A stretch of 64,000 bases of DNA, from contig DF239265.1 of assembly GCA_000507305.1 (NCBI GenBank), forward strand, positions 147,210 to 211,209. Reading direction: 5' to 3'. The position numbers and the translations under genes are program-made. Below are positions 1 through 13,229 of this stretch, piece after piece (within the stretch, counting starts at the first letter, position 1; every line of letters begins with the position of its first letter). The notes beneath the pieces were generated by a model. The model had not been told where the DNA came from. It saw only the letters and a program-made list of their open reading frames with translations, and ran no database searches. Source of the stretch: Breviolum minutum Mf 1.05b.01. Lineage: Eukaryota; Sar; Dinophyceae; Suessiales; Symbiodiniaceae.

Positions 1-1552
1 GTGTGCGAGCATGGGTATGTGCTCGAACTTTGTTTCACACAGGAGAAAAGCAACTGAAAACAGCCAACAAAATAACCAACCACAAAATGAATGAATATCA
101 GCTTCGATACTACAATTGCATTGAAAAGCTTTGCACGTGTGTCTGCAATACCCTGACAGCAAAAAATTCCTCCACAATGATGATGCACCCTGTGTGTATT
201 CCATGGACCGTTGTCCAAATTTACCAAATCATTGATTTCATTTCTGAAATTCTCTGATTTGTTGCTGCCAACGCACATTTCCAAGAAACATTTGTTTCTG
301 GCAACGATTGATGGGTCGGGCCTTATGAACTTGTCAAAATGTGACAGAACAAGTCAGTCCGTACAGCAACTATTTACGAAATCTGTTGATAGTGTGTTGT
401 GCTGGTTGTAATGTCTTTGATTTGGACATCTATGTGAACCAAGCTGCTCTGAACCAATGTGAAAAAGAACTGTGGCTGGATCCATGATCCATTCGTACAC
501 AGCTTTCAAGAGAAGGAAGTAGTTGTTGGCCGTTGCCATGAAGCCGACGCAGAAAAACCTGCTACAAGTTACAAGTTACAGATAGAATACATTGCACAAA
601 TAATGCATGAAATCCACAGAGTAAAAACTCATAAACACATGAGTTTGCTACTGTTGCGGTGAATATGACAATTTCCAGTGGAAGTTGGGCATTGTAGAAC
701 GCCATTACAATTTCCAAAGTTTGATCAATCCAAAGCAATGGTTGCGAGAATGCGAGAAAAAAATGTCACTACAACACAGCGTTTACAGCTACAGTCGGAA
801 CACTCACAGCATCTCCACACAGTTTCATTTTCATCCAAGGCACATTGGAGACAACTGTTTCATTCCACGGAAAACAGGTTCTGCAGCATGATTTAACTGA
901 TGCCTTGGCTAGACAACTACTCACAATTCAAAATTCCGTGTGAGTGCGCCTATTGACTACTCAAAAACTATTCGGATTGCTACCAAGAGTTGAACCATTG
1001 AGTAGTAGTATTTGATCATGAGTGACTGATTTGTTTTCACTGAAAACTGAAAATATTAATATTCTATTGATCTTTGGATAGTCATCTGTTTTACCATTGA
1101 ATGGTTCGGTCAAACTTTACACATGTGTTGAGTCTTGGTTCCGCTCGTGTGTTGTTCAGGACAAGTATCTCGTGACTCGTTCTCTTGGTAGTAAAAGTAT
1201 CTTGCAAATATTCTTGTATGTCGATAGCGATAGTGGTTGTCTATCTTTTTTTTCCTAGGGCAGTGCAGCCACAGTGCACCAGAATGGATAGGGTTAAAAA
1301 CAACCATGCTATCTAATCTAATATCAATGATAGTTATTCATTTTTTTTGCAATTATCCCGAATTATCCCTTGCTCAAAGACCCACAAAACCAATCATGTC
1401 CCAATGACATATCACAGGTCTTGAGCAGCACCGCGCTGTTAGGTGGTTTGCGTGGAATCAAGAAGGAGTTAACGACGCGCAAATTGGCACTGGCACTGTC
1501 ACACATCAACCGAAGAATGTAAAAGCTGGAAGAACTCGCCCAGCCTCATTTT
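1..1552. other. AT-rich stretch without a supported gene
   Basis: Only short open frames occur, on both strands, with no recognisable domain, no codon bias and no convincing splice-bounded exon. I see nothing else in it. Confidence 0.6.
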
Positions 1553-1564
1553 GTGATAGCATCA

Positions 1565-1711
1565 TGTGGTTGTTGGTGTTGTTGCTGTTGTTCTTATTAT
1601 CTTATCTTATTGTTGGTGTTGTTGTTCTTTCTTGCTGTGGTTGTGTGTGTGCGTTTGTGGTTGTGGTTGTGTCTTGTGTTGTGGTTGTGGTTGTGGTTGT
1701 GGTTGTTTGTG

Positions 1712-1742
<31 letters not shown>

Positions 1743-1991
1743 GTGTTGGTGTTGGTGTTGGTGTTGATGTGGTTGATGTGGTGTTGGTGGTGTTGGCGGT
1801 GGTGGTGGTGGTGATGATGGTGGTGTTGTTCGATTCATGTTGTTGTTGTTGTTGTTGTTGTTGTTGTGGTTGTTGTGGTTTGTTGTGGTTTGTTGTTGTT
1901 GTTGTGGTTGTTGTTGTTGTTGTTGGTGGTGGTGGTGTTGGTGTTGTTGTTGTTGGTGATGGTGGCGTTGTTCGATTATTGTTGTTGTTGC

Positions 1992-2032
<41 letters not shown>

Positions 2033-2037
2033 CTATG
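1565..2037. repeat. Imperfect (GTT)n trinucleotide tract
   Basis: About 470 bp of GTT/GTG-type triplets with interruptions. The open frames across it (poly-Leu/Val/Cys on plus, poly-Gln/Thr/His on minus) follow from the repeat and are not evidence of a gene. A motif around TTCGATT(C/A)(A/T)TGTTG recurs twice, so the array has partly grown by duplication of larger blocks. Confidence 0.9.
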
Positions 2038-2357
2038 GTGCCCCCTCTCCCCCGTCCCCTCCCAAAAAAATGAGGTGAATTTAGCTCAATTTTCTCGTGG
2101 TCTGAACAAATATGTATGCCCGTTAAAAAAAAATCCACGTCGCCACACATGTGCTTTGTAGAGTACCCCATAGTGTATAGGTTCCTGTTAGTTTTGTTGT
2201 TGGAGGATCCAAAACCAAATGACAATCACAATCAACATTGAACAGTCATGGTCTAATCAATTCACTTCAAGTCAAATCACTTAATATCAATAAATAAGAA
2301 TCTCAAATAATAATACAATACAATACATTGTTGTTTCAAAATAGACAGAACATTTGT

Positions 2358-2512
2358 GTTGACAACACTGTATCAAATGCTTTGTCGATGTCGTTTGATT
2401 GATATGGATTGATTTTATTCATAAAGTCGTGGGAGCAAGGCACGNGTTGACAACACTGTATCAAATGCTTTGTCGATGTCGTTTGATTGATATGGATTGA
2501 TTTTATTCATAA
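2358..2512. repeat. 67-bp direct duplication flanking a single N
   Basis: Positions 2358-2424 and 2446-2512 carry the same 67 bases. They are separated by 21 bases that end in an N at 2445. An exact duplication meeting at an undetermined base is what results when two overlapping contigs are joined without merging, so this is probably an assembly artefact. A real recent tandem duplication is the alternative. Confidence 0.85.
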
Positions 2513-5500
2513 GTACGGTGTACAGTGTAAAGTGTAAAGTATGATTGGGACAATAGTACAAGTATCAACATTGAACTTGAAATGCCCAAAAAAAGCATCC
2601 TCAGCATTTGACTCATACTCAGTTGACTCAAACCAGTGTCAAACATCAATATATGAACAACCGACTACATGAGTAGTGCAACATGCAAACTCACAAATCA
2701 AAACAGACAAAAACTAAAAATTATCGAAACTTGAACATCCAAAACCACAAAGTTCCTCAGTCTACTCAGTAAACCACCCAGCAACTCCAAAACTCTACTG
2801 GATGCCGACGAATCAAAGCTTCATAGATAGTCTCAGCCGTCTCGCTGTCCAGAATTGCAGGAACAATCGGGATCGTGGAATGCCTGTGCAGAATTGGACC
2901 AACTACCAGATTAGTATCAACATCAGAATCAAAATCAAAACTTTTCTTTGAAATTTGAAACAATACATGTGTACATCAATACTGAATCATAATTTCTAGA
3001 CTTTTAGGAGATAAGGTCTTGTTTGTAATCCAATGTGTTAGATGAAAAGTCTACTATATAATAAATTTTCTGTTATGAATCTAGTCTGTTTTGGAAAGAA
3101 AATTCTAAGATGCTAATTTACAATTATGTAATTCTTGTCCCAATTTGACCTGTTCCATGTCTTTTGCTTAACAGGTTGGAGCTTTATTCTATTCTGGTCA
3201 ACAAAAACGATAGTTAAGTCCAGTCAAGTCGAGTCAAAAATGGTGAATCAGATGTGGCTGATTCCCTCTGTCTAACAATGTTGTTACGTTGTTTTTTTGA
3301 CCACCTTATTGATTGATTATTGATTGTGGAATTGAAGTAGTCGACAAATGGATGACCAGTGCCGAGTCATTTACAATTTACAACTATACTATACTCATTG
3401 TTTGTTTGTCTTTATAATTGCACTATTTCAGCTACAGGACTACAAACCTAGATGCTGCAAAGGTACGACCATTGCGACGAGTCTCTCTGTAGGTGTAGCA
3501 GGTCCATGCGTTGGACCTAGCCGCGCAGATCAAGATTCCAATTCCACATGGATGTATTGTCATTCCATGATTCAAAATTCATGACTCAGAATGCCCACCA
3601 AGCCACAAAACAATGGTACTTTGCGTCTGCATCTACTAGACCAATTCGGTGCCGCATTCGGAAGCTGGACGCATCAAATTCCAGGAGCACCGATGTTACA
3701 ATTGGTTGGTCCTGAAAGGATTTTGATTGGACACAAGGGGTCGGGTGGACACCACACACTGGTTGAACAACATGTTTTTTTACTTATTATGATTATCATG
3801 GTCCAAGTGGCGTCTTGACATTTCTGCAAACCAGCTTGCAAATGTTGTGTGAAGAGCTCTGACAGTGCACACCTCACCTCAAATCACATGAAACCACTTG
3901 ACAGCTCAAAGTTTCCAAGTTGAATTCATGAAATGATTCCTGACATAACAATCAAAAACAAAAAGTCAAACCTCAATCAAACATAAGTGTGAGTCACATT
4001 GTCACTGGTACAGTGGAATATTTGGTGCACAACAAACGTTCAAAAGAAAGGAAGAAAATCCCTGGACTGGAATATGTGGCGTACAGACAAAACACCGCAG
4101 CGATGTGTGTTGTTGATGCTTCTAACCAGTAAGCAAGTGAGTTGAGGCTGAACATGGAAGGAAGCTTGCCAAAGATGTGGGGAGATATGCCACTCTGTTT
4201 GCAAGCATGGCCAAGCCTCATCCAAACATTGTGGTGATAGGGTGAATGAAAGAAAAAACTCAGTCTGACACTACCGTGTTGTTTAATTGCAAATATATTG
4301 CTTTTGCCAATTTGAAAATGAAATTTATAATTTATGATTTATGATTTATGTATTCAGTGCATCAAATAATGAATCAGAATACATAATAGTAATAAAACAA
4401 AGAAAAAACTATACTAGATTACTAGATGTTGGATAATTATTATTAACCTGAGATAAATAGCCTTTATGTCAAATGACAACTTATGTTGAGTCCAAGTGGT
4501 TTTGTACTTTGGATAGTCAAGTCAAGTTTAGTTAGAGTTTTGCATTTGAATCTGAATGAACATATGTACAATGTATTTCACTATCTGAAAATCGAGAATA
4601 CAAAGAAAGAAAAAGAAACCAAAATGTCGCTTCTGAACACACACTTTTTAGGTATTTCGGGTAAGGAACGATACACGTAGCATTGTTTGGGCTGTCCAGG
4701 TTTTGTACTGACCCTTGCCAGATACACCTGTACGATCTGCCTTGGAATGCCCTTGTGCAAAAGCTACGTCTCGCTTGTTCACAGCGTGTTTGTTGATGTA
4801 CAAGTCCGCCAGTGACCTCCAGAGAAGAACATGGATTGGATTGTGTCTAGCAACAGTTGTGTGTGTTTTGCTTCAGTTTAAAGCTTAGAGTCTTGGTCAT
4901 AGTCCATGGTCCTACTTTGGTCAAAGAAACAACGCAAGAAATCGCAATACTGACTTGAACACAGTGAGGCTGACGGGCCTGTGAGAGGTGTCTTGTGCTT
5001 TCAAAGCTTTGTGGGAGATAGCCAACTGTCTGCCTCAGAATTCATCAATGACTACAATCTTTGGCAAATGAAATGTCAAGCAGTCAACTCAATTTGATAG
5101 TATTTTTTTTCTACACACTGAAAATTTATAAAAATAAAGTGCCAAATCCGTGTTTTGCTTGACTTGGTGGAACTAAAACAAACTGTTGACATTTGCAATT
5201 GCATACCAATCATGTGTAATTACATGTCGGGATATTTTCGATTTTTACATTTTATACAAGCATTGCTGACTGCTTGATACTTTAATATGCAATCAAATCA
5301 AGATACATTTGGTCAGAAACCTTCCTGTTCCCATTGATTGTCGAGGACGACGATCACGAGCATCGTCCACAGATGGTTCCGATCGCAGCCGGTGCAATAT
5401 GCGGTAAACCGCCGACATTCGGATTGGATAAGAGAAAGTTCTAGAAATGGGTAAATCTGGATTCGATACATTTTGTTTGGTAAAGACTTACCTGTAGTTT

Positions 5501-6366
5501 GTTTTGTTAAGTCAATTTATCTGACTGTAAACTGTAAACAAAGATCATTGATTCATTGTGTTCAAACAGAATCATAACTCATAACACAATCAGAATCAAA
5601 AATCATCAAAACAAATCAAAAATGCATTCCCCAGAAATGGTCACGTAAAGCTGTGAGTATCAAATCAAATATAAAGGATGTGGCGCAAATACATCTATAC
5701 GTCGTGATTTGATTTGAAGTTTGTTTGTTTTTTTTCGTTCAGCTGCGTGTTCCATTTCCGAATCCTGACTCATCTCAACTTGATAAATGTATGGAACGAT
5801 TGCATCGCATCTAATCAAGTCCAGCAAAACGTTGTTTTGTTGTGGTCATGGTGTTCCGATCGGTTCTTGAATCTACTGGAAACGAATTGTTCGCAACACA
5901 TTGCTCAGAAAATCAGAATCAACATTGTAAATTGCACTGATTGGACTGAATTCAACAAACATAACGAAGAGGGAAAACATCTGGCTATATCTGAATATAC
6001 CAAAGGAAGCGGTCGGACGTCAACTTTGCTTTTCCAAGACTCCAAACGTCGAGAAGCCACACTGGGCCAGATACAGAAGGGACAGGTGTAGAACAGGCGG
6101 CATTACTAAAAAGAAATGCTCATCAATTCAAAAATACAGATTAAATATTGTTTTTCAAACTGGAAAACAACAACCCGTCCAGCAACATCCTTTGTATGAT
6201 GGTATGAACCAGTACTGTACATTCGGCCAACCAAGTAGCACCCAACTCCCACAGTGGGTCTGCTACAGGCAACACCAATGGCCTACGGCTAAAGGCTAAA
6301 AGCTAAGGGTAAAACGGTAAAATCATGTGTAAAATGTAAAATCTACACTTTTTTCACCAAATCAAA
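2513..6366. other. Long AT-rich gene-poor interval
   Basis: No exon could be supported. The longest frame (5714-6091, plus) encodes 125 residues with no domain, AT-rich third positions and no paralogous context, and is treated as chance. Many short words such as AATCAAAATC and CAAATC recur, as expected for degraded repeats. Confidence 0.5.
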
Positions 6367-6762
6367 TCACCACCATCCGTGAATGATTTCACGTCTAGAA
6401 AGTGGTCGACCCTTTCTATAGGAAGATGACGTCTGTACATGTTTCACCGGTGTGCTAGCCATCTCCATGAGGGTCGGTTCTATGGTTCTTTTAACAGTCT
6501 TTGACAAGTTGACTTCGGTTTGGGGAGGCATAGCCACGACAATCCTTGTTGGGGTAAGCTTCTTCACAACAACCTTTTGTGACGTTTGTGATTTGTCCTT
6601 GGTGGGTTGCTGATTCTTGGACTGGTTGATCATTGCGGCAAAGATCTGGTCCATGGAGTGTGTTGCAATGAATGCTGCACTCAAGGACGACATTGCAGCA
6701 CACACGTGGCACAGCGAGATACCAAACGCGACTACTATCAAATCAAACAAAACTGTGGCCAA
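6367..6762 (-). CDS. Small hypothetical membrane or secreted protein
   Basis: Open frame of 131 codons starting at ATG 6762. Residues about 3-35 are strongly hydrophobic (FDLIVVAFGISLCHVCAAM and following), as in a signal peptide or membrane anchor. They are followed by a polar Lys/Gln/Thr-rich tail and a basic C-terminus (SYRKGRPLSRREI). I do not recognise the family. Its strand agrees with the gene block to the right, which slightly favours a real gene, but codon bias is weak. It could also be one exon of a longer gene, or chance. Confidence 0.35.
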   Translation of the reverse strand: MATVLFDLIVVAFGISLCHVCAAMSSLSAAFIATHSMDQIFAAMINQSKNQQPTKDKSQTSQKVVVKKLTPTRIVVAMPPQTEVNLSKTVKRTIEPTLMEMASTPVKHVQTSSSYRKGRPLSRREIIHGWW

Positions 6763-7185
6763 ATGATTAAAGCGAAGCGTGCAAAATTACCCCCAGCAGC
6801 TGTCTGACTTCGAGGAAGCAAGTACGTCAAATAAAATAAATATGTCAATATGGTCTTTAGGACAAGCTGCAAATCAGTTTAGAAATTTTAGAAATCATGA
6901 AGTCGAAGTCAAATTCAATTCCAATAAATTCAAATGGAATCATGATTTGAATTTGAATTTGAATCATTTCAGATATGCAGACTTAGACTTAGACCCAGCC
7001 ATCAGTCAGTGTATTTGGGTCCGTCATGGTCCGTCAATTCTCTTCAACGTGAGGGTGATGGTGGTTGATGTTTTTTTTGAGTAGTAGTTGTTAGTGGTAG
7101 TGGTAACTGTAGTAGTGAGCATTTAGCAATTAATAATTGGTAGTGATGACAAGTGTTAATTGTAGTTGTAGGAGTCATAGTCAGA

Positions 7186-7328
7186 GTCATAGCAATGAAC
7201 ATGACTCATGACCCATGATATGATAAGAATCACATATATATTATTATATATCTCACTTAACACAGTCATAGTCATAGCAATGAACATGACTCATGACCCA
7301 TGATATGATATGATAAGAATCACATATA
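7186..7328. repeat. Near-perfect direct repeat of about 55 bp
   Basis: Positions 7186-7238 and 7271-7328 both read through AGCAATGAACATGACTCATG and on to CACATATA. The second copy has one extra ATGAT unit. They are separated by about 30 AT-rich bases. Confidence 0.85.
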
Positions 7329-7445
7329 CATCACTTAATATTGGAAGCCATCTAGTGATTCACCCAACTTCGTAGTTGTGTTTTAGTTTTATCATGTTTT
7401 CCTTGATTTGTTACATAATCTAGCGGAATCTAGGATCCCCTCACC

Positions 7446-7716
7446 TAGCATACCATCTTACCACACGGCGTACCCTCGTACTACACAGCGTACCCCGTAC
7501 CGTACCCAGCGTACCCTCATGTCGNTCGTACTACACAGCGTACCCGTACCGTCCCAGCGTACCCTCATGTCGTACTACCCATCGTACCCTCGTACTACAC
7601 AGCGTACCCCGTACCGTACCCAGCGTACCCTCATGTCGTACTACCCATCGTACCCTCGTACCACACAGCGTACCCCGTACCGTACCCAGCGTACCCTCGT
7701 ACCGTACCGTACCCTC
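7446..7716. repeat. Minisatellite with a 66-bp period
   Basis: Built from CGTACC/CTCGTACTACACAG words, with a 66-bp higher-order unit repeated about four times. An N at 7525 sits inside it. The period is a multiple of three and both strands stay open, so the predicted Pro/Arg/Thr-Gln repeat peptides on plus and the Gly/Thr/Arg ones on minus arise from the array. Confidence 0.9.
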
Positions 7717-7849
7717 CCGGCAAGCCCTCTCCATAAACATAGGTTTTCATTCCTTTTGAATTTAGCTAAATTTAAACAAAACAAAAAAAACGTTTGGGAC
7801 CGAGTATTTCAAAGTGAATGCATTGATGCTACTCATGTTTAATATTGTT

Positions 7850-9339
7850 TCATCGTTTGGTCACCAGGACATCAGGTACAGTTCCATCATGTAGCAATAT
7901 AGCAATAGAAACCTGTGACATTCTCTGAAAATGCCAACCAAGACTCGATCGCCTGAAGACCTGTGCTGATTCGTGAACAGGTTCAAAGCACGTAGCCCGT
8001 AAAGGCCAACGAAGCTCTTTCGCCAAAGCATGGACGATCAAGGTACAATCTCCAAAATGACTTCCAACTTCCATCAATTTTAATGGCCTCTTTGGACCTC
8101 CGGGCCGTTGTTCAGTAGCCAATTTAGAAAACAAGACCTGGGCCTCGGCTAACAACAGATTCCCTTTTTGATGAGTGCAGAAGGGCCGTTGTTCTTCGTG
8201 GATGTAATCCACTGTGAGTTCCCGTTGTTGAGGAAGGTGCATCCAATATCGCAAACGGCGATGCGGAGCCTTTGATATATCCACCTCCTGAAAGATTTTG
8301 CAGGCAGGCAGAAACAACTGGTGAATAATACACTTCCACTGGGAACTCCTTGCAAAAACACACAAAACCCCTATTTTGGGAGTCTGTCTGATATGTGTCG
8401 GCGCAGGAAAATCTGAAGTAAACGAAAGCCTCTACATATTGTACTAGCTTTAGTAACTTTGGTAAACATTCAGGGCTTTGCCAACCAAAACACTGATTGA
8501 GGAATCAAATCATGTCCTAAACCAATCGAAGTTTCACAGTGAGGCCAATGTGGATTGCAATCTCTAGCCGCCATCACAGGCTGTGGTTCACCGGGGGCTG
8601 GAATTGATACGCACACCGGACGAGCAGGTATGGTCAATTGATCTGCAGCATCCCATAGGCAGCTTCTATCCAAGTGCCTTAAATGTGTTTCCAAGATATG
8701 AAAATCTGCAAGATGCCAAACTGTCAAGTTGAACATTGGCCACTGCACACCACTCTGATTTGATATACGTATCATCTCTTTCCATTGACTTGTTTGACCT
8801 GCACATTGCACTGGTGCGTTGGCCTTAAGCCGTGCCAGGCGGCCTAACAAGGCAAAGATGGGCCAACCAGAGCAAGCAACCCGAACCCAAGGCCCAGTCA
8901 GAACAGCTGCTAGGAGATGTCCAGCTGTTTGTTCAAAGATTCCAACTGACCGGTCATGTGACCGGTCACGTCGATCACGTTCAGCTTCAAGTAGCCCTTG
9001 AGAAATCAAGGCCAAGGCTAAAGTGAGATGATGGTTGGAATGATGTACCGAGGCTAGTGCACCACTTTCGATCCAGCTTTGAAGATCAGCAAAGATCTCA
9101 AAGGAACCTGGATTGAAGTAAGGAACGACATATGGCAGGTGCTTGTGCAATAAGATCCGGGAGATCCTGCTACGGAAGGATAGCAAGACATCCAATGGTA
9201 AACAAGTGCTTGGGATAGCAGGATGACAAACATAGTCCAGTGGATACAAGGCTTTGCAATGTGCAGTGCTTGAGACAGCCACTCCACTAAGTGTGAGAAA
9301 AATCGATGCTACCAGGACATCTGGGAATGAAACCGACAT
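7850..9339 (-). CDS. FkbM-type SAM-dependent methyltransferase, two exons
   Basis: Proposed exons are 9339-8494 and 8287-7850, with an intron of 206 bp (GTGTTT...CTTTCAG). Both borders are in phase 0, giving about 427 residues. The N-terminus has a hydrophobic leader (VLVASIFLTLSGVAV), suggesting entry into the secretory pathway. The middle 250 residues are unfamiliar. The C-terminal exon has the SAM-binding loop KLMEVGSHFGDCTL followed by an acidic-strand motif (RATCFEPVHES), the FkbM arrangement seen in sugar or small-molecule O-methyltransferases. The domain stops unusually soon after the second motif, so the protein may be truncated or a further 3' exon may be missing. The Met at 9339 was chosen because it precedes the hydrophobic leader. 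Fold assignment is fairly good; the substrate is unknown. Confidence 0.68.
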
Positions 9340-9349
9340 TGCGGACACC

Positions 9350-10268
9350 CGTTCGTTGGGGCAAAATGTGATGGTGCAAGGCCTCCACTTTCGGTTGAAA
9401 TCTAAAAGAAACTAAGGACGTTCTATGGGCGGCCCTCACTGTTGGCTTGCTTGACAAGAGATGTCGAGATGTCGAGACTTGAATGCTTGAAAAAATGCAG
9501 AAATCCAGCTTCAATTGAGGCTGAAAAGTTGCAGTTCATCAATTCAAAAGACTCCGTGGGTTGGGTTTGGTGTGGAGACTGTTGTGGAATGTGTTCCTTT
9601 CTGATGCTGTAAATCTGCATCTATCAAATATCAGGCCTATTCCTTTTCAACCTATGATTAACACATTTGCCCATGGGCCAAGGTTTATCAAAAATCTGAT
9701 TTGGGACTGTACACTCAAACAATCTCCAGAAACCTGTCAGGACCCATCAACCCATCCACCTCCACCGGGGTCTCCGGCGGAGCTGTATACTCTCCATCTC
9801 CCGCGCATGCAATAAGCATCGGAAGTTGTGGTTTCACCACCCAATTCTGACGGATGGGGTCATAGAGGCAGAGGCACCGGAAACTACAAACTCCTTCTGT
9901 TGATGTTGCTAGGAAAGATGACCTTCATTTTGCCTTGACTTGGTATAAAGGGAAACCCTGCCCATCTTACCATTGCAAGACCCCGCTACAAGTCACTGGT
10001 GCAGTCCACGTCATACCATACTGAAATCATGAATCAACAACACCTCTTCCCTAAAAATCCTAGTAATTCTCAGTTGTATTGTTCTTGGGCCGTTGGGTCC
10101 CAACAAAAAGCTATTATTCCGCCGCCTCAAGAGCCTTGCAATAGTCAAGAATGTCAACATAAGCCAAGGTCATCTCTCGATCTGTGCCTGATTTGCGTAC
10201 CGTTTGGAGTCAATTTGCTTGCAATGTTGAGAGACTTGCCAAGTTCCGAAACTTGCTTCAACGCTTAC
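9350..10268. other. Spacer upstream of the methyltransferase gene
   Basis: No exon could be supported here. It lies between the first exon of the methyltransferase gene and the next plausible minus-strand exon. Confidence 0.4.
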
Positions 10269-10390
10269 CGTGAGGCAATTCTTGTGACACCATCTTCATG
10301 GGCCACTGAGGCCACTTTTTCGACTCTGGGGTGCAGGGACCAAATTTCAGACCAAAACGACTGGAGTTGTCTAGGCCTGAGTTGTCTGGA
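10269..10390 (-). CDS. Candidate exon of an unidentified minus-strand gene
   Basis: The minus strand reads an open segment ending in VEKVASVAHEDGVTRIAS, directly followed by a good donor GTAAGC (10268-10263). Composition is more coding-like than the surroundings. No domain is recognised. It could be the 3' cytoplasmic part of the Gly-rich membrane protein gene whose membrane exon is at 13.2-13.4 kb, or a separate gene. The upstream border is approximate. Confidence 0.35.
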
Positions 10391-11934
10391 AGCAAAATTT
10401 ATACTAGAAAAGATCTCCAGCAAACAATCTCATAGAGTCATAGGTCATAGGTCATCTGAGGTAGATACCCAACCTCCAAATAGTCTGTTCAATTCTAGAG
10501 TCCTCACCTCAAATGCCATCAAAAGCGTGTCACCCTAGTTGCACGAAGCCAAACACCAAAAAAAAAGGAATTGACAGGCAAATGATGGCGGTGTTCTTCT
10601 AGTTAGTTTGTTGTTCTTTTCATATCAACTTATGACTTATGACAATGAAATTTGTCCATAAAGATCATTGGATGGTGGTTCAACATCGTGCCAAGTGGCT
10701 GCGTGACCAAACAAACTTGGCCACCTCAGCAGCTCGGGAGAAACGCAGGCGCCAACGGATGTACCTCAGTTGGATTCATGAAGACCACGGGCAGAACAAA
10801 AACAACGACACAAGCAACACATGGGAAATGTACCGGAAGTTCATGACTTTGACTTTGACTTATGTACACTTCTGCCGAGCCCACTTTGGTTTGTAGAGTT
10901 GTGTCACCCCGTGTCCTTTACAGGACCGTAGTCTGTGGCTCGGACGGGCGAAAGTGAAACTGTCAGGTGGAAACCTATACTTTTAAACTGGGAAAATCAA
11001 AGACAACAGCGACATATCATTCATATTTCCACCTTTGGGTGAAATGACTGGTTTATTGAAGCTACATGAATCTACCACTTTTTTGCCATTGCCACTCTCC
11101 ACTTTATTAATTTGAGCAAAGTACATGACTATAGAGTACACCTTGGAAAACATCACATGAGAACATCTGAAGTAGCGCACTCAGCCACTGGAAGATAGAG
11201 CCACCGAAGTACTCCCTCTGCCACCAGCTGAAATCGCATCCTCCACAAAGGCACCAAGGAGTGTCAAGCGCTACAGAACAGGGATGTTTAACAAAACTAA
11301 ACAAATCATCCACCAACTTCCACCACAAGACTCCAACCAACTCTCTCATAAAACTCCTTACCAGGTTCAACCAAACAAAATGGCACCTCTTTCCACAGAG
11401 TTGATTTACCTCTCCTGCAAAATTGGTCCAGCCTTGTCACATGTTGTCAACCCAAACTGCTCCACTTTTTTCAACCACAAAAACAATCCACCCAAAGGTG
11501 ACATCGGTGGCAATGTTTCGAGGAGGACACGTTTGTCATCGATGTGTTGCCGCAGCTCCTGCAATGTCATTGATGCTAAAGGTTGAGTTGGATGCTTCGG
11601 GAAAGTCTACATTCCGAAGGAAACGGCTACGACGAATAAGAACCGACCTATCGTCTACTTTATCTATGTAAAACACGTTTAAAAACATCAAGCAAGAGTC
11701 TCTCAACCGGATTGTTCACATAGTTTTTTTGACTACAATCAGCCGAGTATAGCCGAGCAACAATCACATTGAAAGTTGACATGTCTTGATACCCGATAGT
11801 TGCATCCCCAGTCTTTTTGGATCCTCCGGGACTGACAGGGAAAGACGCCAGGGATCTCGCGGCACATTCTCACCGAAGAGGTAGATCCGCGCTGTGTGGT
11901 ACGGCCTTGGGAGGGTTACCGTAAACTGCAACTG

Positions 11935-12788
11935 CTAACGATGGCTGCCAGTGAAAAGAAAGCATGACTCACCTGACTCACCCAGCATACAGATCATACA
12001 TGAGTCGGTCAACTGCAGAATTGGGTCCGTGGAGGTGTTGCCAACTGCAACTTGAGGGCCAGACAGGTCGCCAATGTGCAAGAGGTGTGCCTCAGCGGAC
12101 CACATGTTATTTCCAGAATCCAAATCAATTGATCTCACGCCCCGCTCAAGCATGGAGGCTATTCAAAGCAATTCAGAAAACCATCCAGGCCTCCTTCTTC
12201 CCACTCTTTTGTTTTTTTCGCGATCTCCAACAGCTGCTAACATAGCCCATGAGCCACCGCCTCAAACGTATCACGGCCATCAAACTCGGAGAGTTAATTG
12301 CGTTGAAGACATGTCTTCTGCCAACCAGAACAAGCACCAGAAACCACAACCCAAATGATCACCATTCAACACAAAGTAACCATTCTATTGAAAAGTTGAT
12401 CTGTGGCTCCCAACGGCCGTGACTCGCCCACGGTGCGGCTCCGCAAACTGTGAACTGCACTCACAAACTCAGCACACCGAAGAGCCAAACACAAGAAATT
12501 CTCACATGGTACATTGGCATTAAAACCCGGGAAATTGATTCTACATACAGTTTTCTGAATGGAAGGGTTGGGAACTTCAAGATCATATTTGATTACCATT
12601 CATCTTTCAGTTGGGTTCATTTGAAAGGGATACCATCTTACTACAGTCGTTATCAATCCTTTATATTCACACGATTCTCTATGCTCATGCGCCAAACGAG
12701 TCGTCCAATCAACAGCCACTGAGGTGCCAACGTCACCGACTGTACCCTCGGCAACACCCACGTCTACATCAGCCAAGGGATGCCTCAT
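11935..12788 (-). CDS. Candidate exons, probably cytoplasmic tail of the membrane protein
   Basis: Three minus-strand segments look coding: 12788-12670 (HPLADVDVGVAEGTVGDVG), about 12500-12380 (CAEFVSAVHSLRS, then GESRPLGATDQLFN) and about 12150-11960 (WSAEAHLLHIGDLSGPQVAV). They lie just downstream of the membrane-spanning exon on the same strand, so they are plausibly the intracellular region of the same product. No catalytic motif is visible. Borders were not resolved, so the range is an envelope and not a spliced model. Confidence 0.4.
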
Positions 12789-13229
12789 GCAAAAAATGGA
12801 GAGCTTCCGGGTGTCACTGGATCCTAAACCCGAGTAGTAATTAGATGTTCATGCTGCATGTCATGTTGAATTGAGAAACAAAATCAATCCATCTAAATCA
12901 ATCTAAATCATCTACTGACCCCACAAAGTTCTATGAACTTTCATGCCAGATCACATTCACCCTGATGCAAAACCTGTCAGCATCTCCACCTCCCACGAAG
13001 TGACTCGAAAAGTAACATCTCTTCATCGTTCATGCCTGGGGCGCCACTCAAAATCTACAACCATCTTTTTTTTCATGGAGATTTTAAATGTGTTTGTTTA
13101 AACAAAAGCTCAAAGTCATCTTGTAAAAAATAAACTCCAAAACAGTTGTTGTTCATTCATGAAAAAAAAAGGCAACTTTTCAAGGCATTTCTTGGAGGAA
13201 CTCTCAAACTGGGATTTGGGGCCCACATA

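Noticed and set aside
1553..2225. Frames of over 200 codons on both strands
   Set aside because: They are translations of the GTT/CAA triplet tract; composition is single-residue runs, with no unique protein sequence.
5714..6091. 125-codon plus-strand frame
   Set aside because: AT-rich third positions, no domain, opposite to the direction of all recognised genes.
8940..8965. GACCGGTCATGTGACCGGTC palindrome as a regulatory site
   Set aside because: It lies inside the methyltransferase coding exon and is explained by a short repeated codon string.
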